Positions 22,307 to 36,700 of a DNA stretch of 64,000 nucleotides are shown piece after piece. The notes beneath the pieces were generated by a model that made no database searches, was not told the origin of the DNA, and worked only from the letters and a program-made list of their open reading frames with translations. The DNA comes from Aulostomus chinensis (taxonomy: Eukaryota; Chordata; Actinopteri; Syngnathiformes; Aulostomidae), in contig JBBMOA010000006.1 of assembly GCA_037954235.1 (NCBI GenBank), positions 22,495,041 through 22,559,040 of the forward strand, written 5' to 3'. The translations under genes and the position numbers were made by a program. Within the stretch, counting starts at the first letter, position 1; each line of letters starts with the position of its first letter.

Positions 22307-23588
22307 TATGGGGTGCCATTTGTAAAGCAGCCCATTGTAAAAAAAAAACAACAGTTGGATTTGGTCACATTTAGCATAAAACAACATCTAAAAAGTGATG
22401 TGAATTTTTGGAAGTAATTTTTTTTCCACATTTACAACAACATTTGTAAACTTAGAAAAATCTTACATTGATAAATCTAAATATTATATATTAAATCTAA
22501 ATGTTAAATGTTATATCTAAATGTTAAATCTAAATGTAAAATGTTGAATCTAAATGTTAAATCTAAATCTAAATGTGAAATGTTAAATCTAAATGTTAAA
22601 TCTAAATCTTCCGTGCGAAAATAAATATTTAGCTACCATGCAAATTCACACCAGAAGTACCTAAATAAAATCTTGAGAAGGTAGGGTTGTTAATTCTAGG
22701 ATCGAAAAAAACGGATTAAAACCATTTTTGGGGGGGAGGGGGACTTAGGGGGACGTTATCACAATAATAACTACCTAGAATAACAAAAATGTGTTGGCAG
22801 AAACTTCATTTGAAAGACTCTTGAGTTTTCAATGTCCCTTCTCCATGTTGCGCGGGAGCGTGAGGTACACAGTAGAGTGCATAGGCGCAGGGTACCACTC
22901 AGCCAAAGTGGGGCCCCTGGTGGCTGACTGTAGTCAGTACAGCATAAACAGTATCCCGCGCCATTTAGATTTAACATTTAGATATAGATTTAACATTTAA
23001 CATTTAGATTTAGATTAACGTTTAGATTTAACATTTAACATTTAGATTTAGGGCTGCACAGTGGTGCAGTGGTTAGCACTGTTGCCTCACAGCAAGAAGG
23101 TTCCGGGTTCGAGCTCGGGCACAGGATCTTTCTGTGTGGAGTTTGCGTGTTCTCCCCATGCCTGTGTGGGTTCTCTCTGGGTACTCCGGCTTCCTCCCAC
23201 AGTCCAAAGCCATGCACTTGGGGACTAGGCTGATTGATACTCTAAATTGACCGTAGGTGTGAATGTGAGTGTGAATTGTTTGTCTTTGTATGTTGGCCCT
23301 GCGATGGACTGGCGACCTGTCCAGGGTGAACCCCGCCTCTCGCCCGTTGACGCTGGGATAGGCTCCAGCCCCCTGCGACCCTTAATGTAGGAATAAGGGG
23401 AAGACAATGGATGGATATTTAGACTTATCAATGTAAGATTTTTCTAAGTTTACAAATGTTGTTGTAAAAGTGGAAAAAAATGACTTCCAAAAATTCACAT
23501 CACTTTTTAAAATGTTGTTTTAAGCTAAATGTGACCAACTACTACTGTTGTTTTTTATAATGGGCTGCTTTACAAACGGCACCCCATA
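22307..23588. mobile_element. foldback (long inverted-repeat) element containing a retroposon
   Basis: The two ends are mirror images over roughly 180 bases: TATGGGGTGCCATTTGTAAA at 22307 against the reverse complement of the sequence ending at 23588, with few mismatches. The arms continue into TAAATCTAAATGT-type tandem units (22480-22610 and, inverted, 22965-23050). It is flanked by the 6-bp direct repeat GTAAAG (22301-22306 and 23589-23594). The unique centre, about 22620-22960, codes for nothing recognisable. A retroposon copy sits in the right arm at 23051-23416. The superfamily is not clear. Confidence 0.8.
23051..23416 (+). repeat. tRNA-like retroposon copy inside the foldback element
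   Basis: Starts GGGCTGCACAGTGGTGCAG, passes through TGGTTAGCACTGTTGCC and GGTTCCGGGTTCGAGC (tRNA-like A and B box region), and ends in GACAATGGATGGA. Nearly full length and one of the least diverged copies in the window. Confidence 0.85.
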
Positions 23589-23767
23589 GTAAAGCTCTTG
23601 TTGGTCTTAGTCCTATGTATTTACAACTTCTATTTTTGAGGTGGCTGAATATGTGGCTTTCTGTGTTTGCTTTGATTAATATCAGATTTATTAGACTCTG
23701 AATGCTGTTCAACTAGATAGGCCTAGTGAAGGCTAAACATCCCATTTCTTGTAATGAAATTATATCA

Positions 23768-24230
<463 letters not shown>

Positions 24231-24656
24231 GAAATTATACCATACTAGCACTGACTGTGTTTTCATTAAAGAGGTTTTCACTGTTTGGTGGACAGAAAAT
24301 TTGTCTTTTTACTTTGGTCCAGTTTGCTTGCACACAGTCACTGTTTCAAGTGCACATTGTAAACAAATGTCTTGTGGTTGGAATAGAAAGGAGGCAGGAT
24401 TCCACACACACTTCTTTAATCATGTTGGTTGGATGACAAGCTCTGAATTAGTCCTCCACACAACTTCAAATCAAGGGGAACATTTCAGTCAGAGATTTAA
24501 TGAGCATTTATGTGTAAATTATGTCATTGATCTATTGACCTTCCACTCCCAAAAAACTCCTGCACCTGTATTCACACCTTCAATTTCCACTGTCCTTAAA
24601 AAAAGGCCTGTGGTGTTATATAAAATTATAACTACATTACAGTGTTGAATCACCTT

Positions 24657-24662
24657 TTTATT
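24657..24662 (-). terminator. candidate polyadenylation signal for the collagen gene
   Basis: AATAAA on the minus strand, about 390 bases past the collagen stop codon at 25055. It is the nearest canonical hexamer I found, so this is a plausible 3' end, but no transcript evidence is available. Confidence 0.4.
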
Positions 24663-25054
24663 TCCGTAAATAAGTTTAGAGTGAGAGTTTAAAATAAAGT
24701 AACCCTTTGTCTGCTTTTGGTGCGCACCCAAGTGCGATTGTCACTGGCCCAAATGGACCACACCAAGGGAAAAACAAAATCTAGTGCAATTCAACTGAAC
24801 TAAATGGGGCAGTTGTGAATACCCCTTCAAACACACGGCAAAATTTACCTGAATAATCATCAAATCAATGTCAACCAAGTGCATAAATAAGAAGTTTTCA
24901 AAAATACATCAACAATATACAAAGAATTCCACATGTCCATTGCTGTGAACCAGCTCACTGTTGGCAGATCTTCAGAGATTTTGGTGATTTTCTTCCTGAT
25001 GATCTTCAGTCAGCTCTACTTCATTACACAAACACACAGATGCATGCAGCCTGT

Positions 25055-27702
25055 CTAGCTGAAGCATGCTGGTCCAATGATGAAGCCAAACTCCTGTGAA
25101 AAGTCATTGTTGCCAAACACTGCCAGATCCCTGAGGGGCAGCAACTGAAGATTTTCACTCCTAAACTGAAAAACTGATGTTTCAGCTCCAGACTGCTGCT
25201 CTTCTGATGCCTGAGGAAAAAATACACAAAATATTTTATTTGCAACCTTGAAATGTTCTCTCTGTGGATGCAAACATGAAAATATCACTGCAACACTGGC
25301 GACTGATGACTCTGGCAGTGACTGGTCTGGTTCATTTCACCACATCACCTCCTCCTCTTTCTTTTCCGTAATGTAATGATTTCAGTAATGTGTACTTAAA
25401 TGTTTAGCACCTATTTGATCCAATTGCATAGAACGCCCAGTGCGACCAGGGATTGCAAACCCCCACTGACACACAAGCACACAAGTATTAATGTTCACTA
25501 CAGTGTAGGACACTCTTGTTAGCGGAGGTGCAAGAGAAATATAAATCAACCTGTAGACTGAAATGATGTGCTGTATCATAAGACCTTGGGTTATCAAAGT
25601 AGTCCGTCACTACCCTAGATATCCCGTCCAGTGAGGGGGAGTTGTGGCAATTTTTGTCACCTGTTATACATTTAATATTTTATTCTTTGTCTCTCACCTA
25701 ACCCGATATACAGCCCATTGTCCTTGTTATATGTAACCACATTCTCAGAGGTCTTCAAGCACAGAAATAGTCATTTTGGGGTGACAAATGGTTTGATAAC
25801 AATAGCCTTATTACTCCTGGCACATAAAACTGAAAGTTAAATGGCCCTTCCTCAGAATCCTCCTCTATTGATCCATCTTTCTCAAAACAACTTTGAATTT
25901 CTATCACTGGACTTTATGCCAGGTTCTGTTCTTAACTTTTATGGACAGAATTTCTATGGAGGTGGTGGAGGGGGTCAAGTTTGGTGGTGGCAGGATGTGG
26001 TCTCTGCTTTTTGTGGGTGATGTGGTCCTCTTAGCGCCATCAAGCCACGACCCCCAGCTCTTGCTGGGACAGTTTGCAGTGGAATGTGAAGTGGCTGGGA
26101 TGAGAATCAGCAACTCCAAGTCTAAGGCCATGGTCCTCAGCTGGAAAAGGGTGGCCTGCCCACTACAGGTCGGGGGGGAGGTCCTGCCTCAGGTGGAGGA
26201 GTTTAAGTATCTCTGGATCTTGTTCATGATTTACAGTAGGATGGAGCGGGAGATTGACAGGTGGATTGGGGCGGCATCCGCAGTGTTGAAAAAGGATATT
26301 TATTTCATTTTGCAGAAGCTAAACAGAAACCTATTTTTGTTTAGATTACGTAGATACTTGTGGCACAACACAAAGACAATGAACTTCTTCAATGGTGAAG
26401 GATAACACTGGCCGTGTCCTATCCAAAAGGCTCTTAATACAGTGCAGGAAGAAAAAAAGGCTCTCTGATGGGATGGCTCTGATGTACACAGATACTGAAT
26501 TTTTAGGTGGTGTATTAATTGTTCAATAAAAACATGTTATTTCAGGACCCTGTGCACAGAAGTCCAATGATGAGCACCAGCTTTGCTGCTGTCAGCTTTT
26601 CTGCACAGAACCATGGCCATAGTGTTTGGGACAGGCTGTGAAATAGGACCCATTATTTGATGGGTCTTCATTCTGAAATAATGATGACCATCAACATCAT
26701 TGTCACTTACCCCACAGTGTTGCAATACTCGCAGATAAGTGTGCACCTGAGTGTCAGCCAGGAACCGGACCTTGATCTCTTTAAGGTCCTGTGTGCTTCC
26801 CTTCGGGCAGCTGTAGGTGATGCTCTGACTGGAGAATCTGCTGTTCAGTCTCAGAAACCTCATCTGCACTACATCTGCTCCTGAATACTCAAACTGAAGG
26901 TACAGTAATGGGTTGAATATGAGATGGAATTAAGAGAAGTGGAATAAAAAGAAGAGGAGGGTTACTAGAGGGTTATCAGATGCTCACCTGGAATCCATCT
27001 TCAGCTTTGCTTAACCAGTGAAATGACATTTTGGAGCCAGAATCCTTCAGCCAAGCCTTTACTGGGACCTGTGGTTTGACATTCATTCCATTATGTTATA
27101 TGACTACTGTAGGTTTCTACCAAACAATCAAAAATACCAAACATAACACAGTTTGTGGCCTTAGCTTTAAAATTTCAACTAATTGTACTGCCTTTGTAGT
27201 ACTGTATCACAATGGTTTGACAGTTGATATGAAGATTACGGTGAGTGGAGAGGGTGAAGGTGTATGTTTTTGACCTGAGGCTGCAGTGGAGACAGACAGG
27301 TCTTTGGTTCTGTTAGGAAGTCGCAGTAGGCTTGGAAAGAATCAGCTGGGCTGCCCTGGTTAGGGTCTATGTAATACATCCCTGGAATTGGATGCACAGT
27401 CTCATTCATTTTCATGGTCACATGTTTTAAATAGTTTCTGTTGTAGTTGTTGGAAAATGTAGTGCTTCTTTCAACATGTTTGAGCAAACATTATCGTTAC
27501 AGTAGTCAGAGAAGCATCTGACACCGTCATTCTCACCGCTGTTGGAGTTCGGGTGGGCGAGCCACAGCTCCAAACATGTCGTGGCTGGATGTAGTTTGCT
27601 GCCATCTGGTGGGTTAATGAACCACCGGAGATCCCACAGAAGGGAGTCCAACAGAGTCTGGCTAAGGACATAGTTGGGCTTGTCTGACATGAACATTAGT
27701 TC
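25055..27702 (-). other. collagen C-propeptide (COLFI) exons
   Basis: Exons in coding order: 27702-27537, 27381-27275, 27068-26988, 26893-26711, 25210-25055. The domain begins ELMFMSDKPNYVLSQ, contains PATTCLELWLAHP, YYIDPNQGSPADSFQAYC (the calcium-binding loop, acidic residues kept) and TEPKTCLSPL, then FEYSGADVVQMRFLRL, ITYSCP and LQHCG, and ends EFGFIIGPACFS. In fibrillar collagens this domain trimerises and registers the chains, then is cleaved. Six cysteines remain (C1, C4-C8 by position). The positions of C2 and C3 read Ala and Ser. The stretch between C6 and C7 is shorter than in human COL5A1. The donor after 27275 (GTCAAA) is weak. Confidence 0.9.
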
Positions 27703-30700
27703 CTGAACAAAGGACATACAATATAATCACGACCAGGATGGCAGATGTGACCTCCCTATTGTTTATTACAAACAGGTACCTCCATAATTGACTGTCAGGG
27801 TAGGTTAGTCATTAAGTGTTGCGAAAAGGACAAAAACCAACAATCATAGTCAGCTACACTTACCTTCAGTTGAGTAAGTGTAAGGTTCACTGAGGGCCCT
27901 GGGAGTCCAGGTGGTCCAGGTGGACCCTGACAAGTACAATGAATATGTTTATCCCCAAGGACACCATAGTTCTTTGTTTCTCATTGCATACTTGCCAAAA
28001 TTTAAAAAAGAATAAACTTAAGGTGCTGTGTTGACAGTTAAAAACATCATTTTGCTGCTGGAAAAAGTGGTAATTACAGGATGCTGGCATATTTTATCGT
28101 GTTGGCCTGGAAGATTACTGCTCATCTATTTATATAAAATTTGCCAGTGAAAAATTGAATGAAGCCCCATTCCCACTGGCCAAAAAAACCTGCTAACACG
28201 ACTCACACCTGACATTTTTCTGCAATGTAGACAGCTTTAATTGGCATTCAGTCCCAAGGGCAGCAGTCGACACAGATATTATCAGCTCAACTCAAATTGC
28301 CATTGATGGGAATATAAAACCTGGGTCGATGCAGTAATTTGTGGCTGGTTTTTAGTTATTCCAGTCTTGGACCACTATTTTCATAGAGAAATGGAAGCCT
28401 GCAGCCACCACTGGTAGCTACCACAACTTTATCATCTCAGCCACAAATTTCATGTGTGTGTTTAAGGAGTGGCAATTTAATATTACTCTGACAGTGTTTA
28501 GTTTGAAAAAAAAAAAGGTTTTACTAGTGCTACCAAAGATCATGTACAACTCTCCTGTTTACTCACAGGTAAGCCTCTCTTTCCAGGAAGGCCTAGTGGT
28601 CCAGTTAATCCTTTTAGGCCCTGGAGGTCACAAAAACCCATCACTGTTGAATATATAGATTTCAACAGATTTATCAGCTGCAATCTGAAATAAATAGTGG
28701 GGGATTACTCACCCTCTTTCCAAATAAACCCTACAGTAAGAGAAGAAAATGAAAAAATGTTAAAGATGATGATTATTCTATCAAATACCAGTTTGGTTGT
28801 CATGGTGGTGTTGGAGATTACTTACTGGCAGCCCTGGAAGGCCTAAAGCTCCTTGTGCACCAGGTGGTCCAATATCCCCCTGGAAAGCAGTCAATACTAC
28901 TGGATCACAATAAAGGCAACAGATTTCATTCATGGCAATCATCTGGCAGAAATAATAATCCAGCAGGCGCACACTGCTGGGTGTGAATATTTAGGTCAAT
29001 ACTATTACATACAAATACAAGTCAAGTCAAGTCAGTTTTATTTGTATAGCACATGATCACAACAAAAGTTATCTCATGACACTTAACAAGTAGAGCAGGT
29101 CTAGCTCAACACTGTCAATTAATTTACACCCAACAATTCTCCATGAGCAAGCACATGTTGTAACAGCGGCGACGAAAACCTTCCTTTTAACAGGCAGGAA
29201 TGTCAACAAGATCCAGGCTCAATGGGGACAACGTTCTGCTTTGAGCAGTTGGGGGAAAAAGAGAAGGAGAACGTGGCAGTGACAAAGACAGATATACAGA
29301 AGGACAGAGAGGGACAGAGATAAAGAGGGAGGGAAAGGGGAAGAGACTGATTTACAGATGGGAACATGAACAGGGGGGCAGCTTGAGCCTCCTTGGGTCT
29401 GAAGCCTCCTCCAGCAGCAGCATCAGTCAGGGATCTCGGAAATGGGGAAGCACAAAGGCTCACAAAGGCAAGTCTTAAATGTGCTCTTAAACATGGAGAA
29501 GGTGTCTGCATCCTGGACTGAAACTGGGAGACCATTCCACCGGAGGGGAGCTTGATAGCTGAAGGCTCTTGTTCTCATTCTACTTTTAGTGACTAGGAAA
29601 CACAAGTAACCCTACATCCCGGGAGTGAAGGGTTCTAGCTGGATAATAGGGGACTATGAGCTCTGTCAAATATGAAGGAGCCTGATTGTTGAGGGCTTTG
29701 TATGTTAGAAGGAGAATTCTAAATTCTATTCTGAATTTGAAAGGGAGCCAATGCAGAGAAGCCAGTACATGAGAGAAAAGGTCTCTTCTACCAGTTCTAG
29801 TCAACACGTGGGTAGCAGCGTTTTGGACCAGCTGGAGAGTCTTTAGGGACTTATCAGTACAACCACATAAGCGGGAATTGCAGTAATCCAGCCAGGAAGT
29901 GACAAAAGCATGGACTAATTTTTCTGTATCTTTTTGAGACAGAATGTCTAATAATGTCCAATGTCTAATGATCCAAGCAATGTTACATCGATGACAACGG
30001 CAGGCGTGGAGATTTGCTTTATGTGTGAGTTTAAGGACAGATCCTGATCAAAGAGAACTCCTAGGTTCCTTACGGTAGTGCTGGATGCCAGGATGATGCT
30101 ATCCAGGGTACCTATCTCATTAGATAAGGTGTTTTGGACCCAGCACAATAACTTACATTTTGTCAGTTTAATGAAAGGAAATTGTGGGTCATCCATGATT
30201 TAATTTCCTTTAGACAGGCCTCCAGTGTAGTCAACTGATTGGTTTCATGTGGCTGCAGCTAGTAAGTACAGCTGCGTGTTGTCTGCATAACGGTGGAAAT
30301 TAATTGAATGACCCCTTATTATTTGAACTTATGGAAGCAGATACAGAGTGAAGAGGACAGGTCCAAGCACCAAATGCAGTACCCAGACTGTCATTATCAA
30401 CATCCGCATGAATACTGAAGTCACCTACAATAATGACTTTAACTGTTTTAAGAACTAAACTGGAATAAACTCTGAGAATTCGGATACGAATTCAGAGTAA
30501 GGACCAGGAGAGTGGTGCACAATAGCAAATAAAAGTGGCTGTAGCAATTTTCAGGCTGGATGAGACAAACTGAGCATATGACTTTCAAATGAATTAAAAC
30601 TTATTTTGGGTTTGGGATTTATTACTACACTTCTGTCAGAGCCTCAAGGGATGAGTGTTAATGTGACAGGGAGGACAACTCGACTGATGTACTCATTACA

Positions 30701-33700
30701 CAGCCAGATTTCAGTGAAAAACAAGTCAGTGCAATTGTCAGGTATTAATTCATTAACTAATCAAGTTTTTGGCATCATATATCTAATATTTAATAATTCA
30801 CATCTAATTTTTATATTCTTTTGAAATAATTTGGTGGTCGTGTTCATTTTGATTAGGTTTTTCTGATTGACTCCTTTTCTAATGGTATTTGCGGGAATAA
30901 ATTGACGTGGTTGGGTTTTGGGTGGGTAACTGCCCTGATGGACATGCAGAGAAGCGTGTAAGATGAAAGTTCTGCCTCCCAATCTCCACTCTGGGTTGTC
31001 AGGGTTCTATAATAAACTGGGCCATATTTATAGAAATAAAAGCAGCTCCATCCAACATGGGATGAATGCTGTCTCTCCTAAACAGACCAGCTGCAGGTTG
31101 CAACAGCAGAACATAAGGTAGATCTTAAGTTGGAGCATAAAGTTCACCTTAAACCTACGTTCGGAGTAGCTAGTTTCAAACTAAATATGTCCTAAATATG
31201 GATTGCACCACAATATCTTGAGTCTTAACTTAGATAGTTGTGTGTAAATTTAACCAGTGTCAGATTTAATGACGTTTAGACAATTTCAAGCCAGTCATCT
31301 GTAGCCAACAATGTAAACAAGAAGTACTGCAATTTTTCTTACACCAGAGTGAAGACGCATTCAGTACCCCAGTCAGTGAGAGGGCAAAACAGTTCAATCG
31401 TCATTTATTCTAAGATATAATAAGATACCTTCATTATTGAATGCCTTGGCATCCAAGGTTGTTATTGACTCGAAGTTAAGCTATTTGATGGCTATTGTTT
31501 TCAATAAATGCAGCTTATCGTTGCTTTGCATGTATTTGTTGTTGTGTTATCTGTTACCTAGCTATGCATTTTTCATATTTTGGTTGGTTTGTTTCAGCAA
31601 CTGTAAAAGTGGAATTGTTTTTTTATATCTCAAAGTGGTGAGTTGGGGTTGTTTAGCAACTACGTTCGCGTGAAGTACGTACTTTCTAACAGTTTTTTAG
31701 CGAATTTAACGACTTCAACTGGAGCCAAGCAGAAATGATCAACTTTGCTTTTCGCAACCACCTGGCTGTACGAGAGTCGTCTGTCCTAAGTAAGTCATGG
31801 TTACACTATTGAATCATCAGCTGAGCTAAATTTCAACCTTTAGTCTGAGCCATCCCTCATTGTTGCCATTTGTGTTAATGTCATATGTTTAGTCTACAGT
31901 GTTAGTGTCGTGGTAAGTCCAACGCTAGCAAAGTCAAATTGATAACATCACGTTAGCACTAGTAGCCTATTGCTATAATAATAACATGGTATGTATAGGC
32001 GATAGGCCTACGCTTGCATGTTAGCCAGCAGTCAAGGTGTGCTTATGATTCAGTGGCATATTTAACCAATGTAAGTAAACTTTAAACTATAGTTGTATCA
32101 GTGTCTGTTTGGTCAACAATGAACTTTCAGATCAAATGAAGCAGCCAACATTTCAGTCATATTTCAATGGTATTTCTTGTCTGTTTTTTCCACATTAACC
32201 TTAAACATATTGTCCAGCAGGGGGCCACTTGGGTCTTAAAGTGCATTCAATAATATCTCAAAAATTATCAGTCATTTCTACATTAACATTAAACATGTGA
32301 CAATATCCTTTTCTGTTTCAAGTAAGCATTTTGCTATTCAGCTGCACATAATACCAAATAAAAACATGAGAGCTTGATGAAAGACCTATGCTCCTTTAAA
32401 ATAAAGTGCTGAACTCAGTGCTGCGTGGAGGCAGAATAAACATATACAAGTCCATCCACTCGTCTTTAAATGTTCGGTTCTCACTGTCTACCTTTCTCCC
32501 CTTTGAGCACGCCATCCTTCTCTTGAACTACGAACTGAATGAATTATCTTTCCTTCCCCCCTCAACTAACGCGTGCTTTTTCCATCTGTCAATTGCAGTG
32601 TCGAGCGTGCACCAGTCCCACAGAGCTCACAGCTTTGACAGCTCGTGCTGCACAGCACAGGTGTCAGCTCACGTTACTGGTATTATAATACTGAAACAAA
32701 AACATAGCCTATAAATGTATAGTTTATTTAATGTGTTTAACATTTTTAGAAAGATAAGCTGTTAAAATCGCTTGGTCACAACATGTTATTCATCATCGTT
32801 ATTATTATTATTATCATTATTATTATTATTATTATTTTTACAATTGGTCTGGGTTCGGAGGACTGTTGGGTCCGCATCCAAACCGCGATCCACCTATTGG
32901 CGACTGCTGCCCTACACTGCATTTAAAGAACACTCAGCTTAGTAGAATTTAGGAGGCTACATATTTTATTTATTAATGCAGCCTTCATCCGAAACAGGTG
33001 GTAGTGAGGTAGTCCAGGGTAGTCAATGCCCTGGCTGGTGCAGCCACATTATGTAGGGGGACGTCTTGGTCTGCATCAAGGTCCTGCAATCCATCCTCCA
33101 GAGGCACCTTCCACACCATTGCCATGCCATGGAGAACAACACACGCACCAGCCACAACAGCTGCCCTGTCTGGCTCCATATGGATGCCTGTTAGTAATCA
33201 CATTCATTACAGGAGGAATAGCCTAAGGCCTACTTAGTTATTTTAAACCAACACACAGGTGGACTATAAAATAAAGAGTAACTCCTAACATGTACATCTC
33301 AGTACTGCTTTAGGGCTTTTTAATCACAGATTAGTCTCAGACAGAATATCCATCCGTCCGTTTTCTTCCGCTTATTCCTGTTAAGGATCGCAGGGGGGCT
33401 GGAGCCTATCCCAGCGGCTTTCAGGCAAGAGGCAGGGTTCACAGGTTGCCAGTTCACCGCAGGGCCAACACATATAGACAGACAACCATTCACACTCACA
33501 AACACACACCTATGGTCAGAACTCAGGTTAGAGTATCAATCAGCCTCGTCCCCTCTTGATGTCTTTAGACGGTGGGAAGAAGCCGGAGTATTAGAGAGAA
33601 CCCACACAGGCACGGGGAGAACATGCAAATTCTACACAGAAAGATCCCTGCCCGAGCTGGGACTTGAACCTGGAACCTTCTTGCTATGAGGCGACAATGC

Positions 33701-36700
33701 TAACCACTGCACCACCTTCTCAGACAGAATATGATTTCACAAAGACTGGGTAGCTAATTTAGATTTACAATATTGTTTTAGTTACCTCTGTGCAAACACA
33801 CTGACCGTTTCTTCAGCACTCCTATGCAGCGCTCAACCGTATTTCTCGGAAGAAAATGTGCGCCACATTGAAGCGCTCCTGGCAGGTGACAAATGGGTGT
33901 CATCAGCCAATCCCGAGGTGGATACACTGGGGAGCCTCCCAGGATATCTCCCTGCCTCAAAGTCCACTCTGAATTGCGAGTGCCGTAGGATGTCGCTGTC
34001 ATGTTTTGATCCCTGCCATTTAATCACAGTCGGTTATCTTGAGTTCAGTGTCACAGACTATCTTTGATTAATTGAATGGTATTCTATTTTATTCACAGTC
34101 AGGTTCGTGGTCTGTGGGAGTTATGATACGGATATGCGTTGCGTCCACACATCCTGTCACGTTTGGGAACCCAGCTATCTGAAAAAAAAATATGCCGAAC
34201 ATTGTTAAGTTCTGGGTCAGCAGGGAAGCGAACATAGGTATCAAGACGCCTTCACAGAGACACTGCCAAAGCTTGAACCACTCTACAAGCAGTGGACTTG
34301 TGAACATACATGGAATCACCAACCAGATTTTGAAATGATCCAGTAGCAAACTGTCTCAGAGCCACACACAATTTCTATCTGTGTTATGCTGCAGGTCGTT
34401 GGCAAGAGGATTGTTTATTCTGTGCAATTCCGCCCAGCAAAACCGAAGTCCCACTTACAAGTCCTCATCATCATAGTGATCAAATGGATCCAGACGATCA
34501 TGGACAACAAGTTCATGCCGCAAACTGCATTCACACTCCTCTTCCCATAGCCATTTTTAACATATATAACAGTCTTTTTAGAATGAAACAGAACTTATAC
34601 CAACTAGTAGGGAGGTGTAAAATCTAAGTTATAACTTAGTGTTCCATTGAACTATCTGCCTGGTGCAACAGCTATTTTTTCAGTAGTGCGTAAAGTTGAA
34701 CTCAGGGCCAATTTACGTCCATCGTAGCCTAAGACAGAACATACATTCTGCTGGTGCAACCAACTGCTGATCTCCGCCAGAAGGTTTTCAAGTTTTCAAA
34801 GAAGCCCACTTAGTTTTCCGGACAACCAGCAGATTAATGCTGGCATGCGGCTGAACATGTCGTCGCTGGTCCAATTAGGCAGGGGTCCAGACAACACAAC
34901 GGCAGCCGACATCGTCTGCGCATGTGCACAAATGTACACACCGACTCAATATTTATTTTAGTGACCTCCGACTGGTGGAGTTAGATGTCTTGACCACCGA
35001 TATGAATAACACTGACTTGAATAACAATTTTACCGTATTTACAGTTACTTTTAGCCAGCAGTTTTAAATTGGACTTGATGTCGCCCTATTCGGACTCTGG
35101 AATACATTTCACTGAGGTTTCTTCTTCACTTCATGTTCCTCAGAAGGGAACTTCCAATTAACAGAGTTAATGTTTCTCCATTGGTGTGTCGCTGAGTGGG
35201 GAAAACCTATTAGAAATGTGAACCAATGGGTAATCGCTGACAGTACCCTTCCTGACAGGACTATGCTTCCTTCGGACAGTTACCCAGCAGCCCTGGTTTC
35301 CCAGCTGCTTGTGAGCTGCCGGGGGAAAGCTAGTCGGACCTAAGCTAGGGCGGCCTGCACGAGCTGATGGGAGCTGGCTAGCAGCTAATTGTTTCGATCC
35401 ATCAGTGCGGACTCAATGCCGCTAAGCCTCACCCCCAGCGCTACAAACAAATTACATTTAACACACATCAGTATCACTTAAGGAGGCAGAGGAGTAACTA
35501 AACATGTGACACACTGAGCAGGAGCAAGAGGGAGATGCCATCGCTAGTCGAGAGTTTACAAGGCAGAAAGACTTTCACTACAAGATAGATGGTCTTTTAA
35601 ACTAGATAAATCTGTGTAATTATGAATCAGCAGGGATGATCAAACTTTAACTAGCTCAACAAAGCAAAGCACTACTTTCAGCAACACACAGTAACAGGAA
35701 GTGAGGTCACACTTACCTCAACATCTGTCAAGAGCTCAAAATGGAATTGAAGAAGGTACAACACTGAATACAACACTGAATCAACTTACAAATTCTTTCT
35801 CAAATTCATCTCTATTACCGTGCACACATGACCTAAAACCCTAAATAACCACTGAGAGAGGAGACCCTTTGGCAGGCTTAAAGGCAGAAGACACTCAGAG
35901 ATGAGCTGCATGAATCTGAACCTGTTGCTCCACTGTCTACACAGACCTTTTGGGTAGCACTGAAATCATGGATATGCAGCCAACACATTGCAGATTGCCA
36001 GTCTGTTGCAGAGCCAAACAATCATTCACACTCACAGCCACACCTATGGTCAATTTAGAGTTGCCAGTTTATGTAACTTGCACATCTTTGGACTGTGGGA
36101 GGAAGCTGGAGACCCTGGAGAGAACCCTCACGGGCACAGGGAGAACATACAAATTCCACACAGAAAAGCCCCAGGCTGAAACCCAGAACCCTCTTGTTGT
36201 GAGGTGGCAGTGCTAACCACTCCACCACTGTGCTGCCCACAGAAAATGGAAGAATAATCAAAAATGATTTATAGACTGTGACAAGAAAAAGAAGTTGTTG
36301 GCTGGAAAGGAAAGCTGAGAGAGCTGAGGGTGTGTGAGTTTACCTGCTCTCCCTTTTGACCTTGTTTCCCTGTCTCTCCAACAGTTCCTCGCACTCCCTA
36401 AAACAAAAATTGAGTCAGAAGGCAGGTTGCAGTGGCCGTGCAGGAGCTCACTCTTCAACCCCTGTTAGCAGCAGTGAATGAATGCTCTTGGAGTGGGGGA
36501 CTATTGGTCATTGAGCTGTGTTTTAAAAAAAACACCATCACTCTAAACAAACTAAAGTGCTTTTATTGGAACACAGACTAATGAACCAAACCAGACCTGA
36601 AATATGGGAGTTATACATTATGAAATATTTCAACAGTGATGTTTTCAACATTAGCAAAACATTCTGACATGTTATATCAGATATTCATTACAAACAACTG

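Noticed and set aside
22480..22620. Regularly spaced TAAATCTAAATGT units as a CRISPR-like array
   Set aside because: Units are contiguous without unique spacers and form the inner arm of a foldback element in a vertebrate genome.
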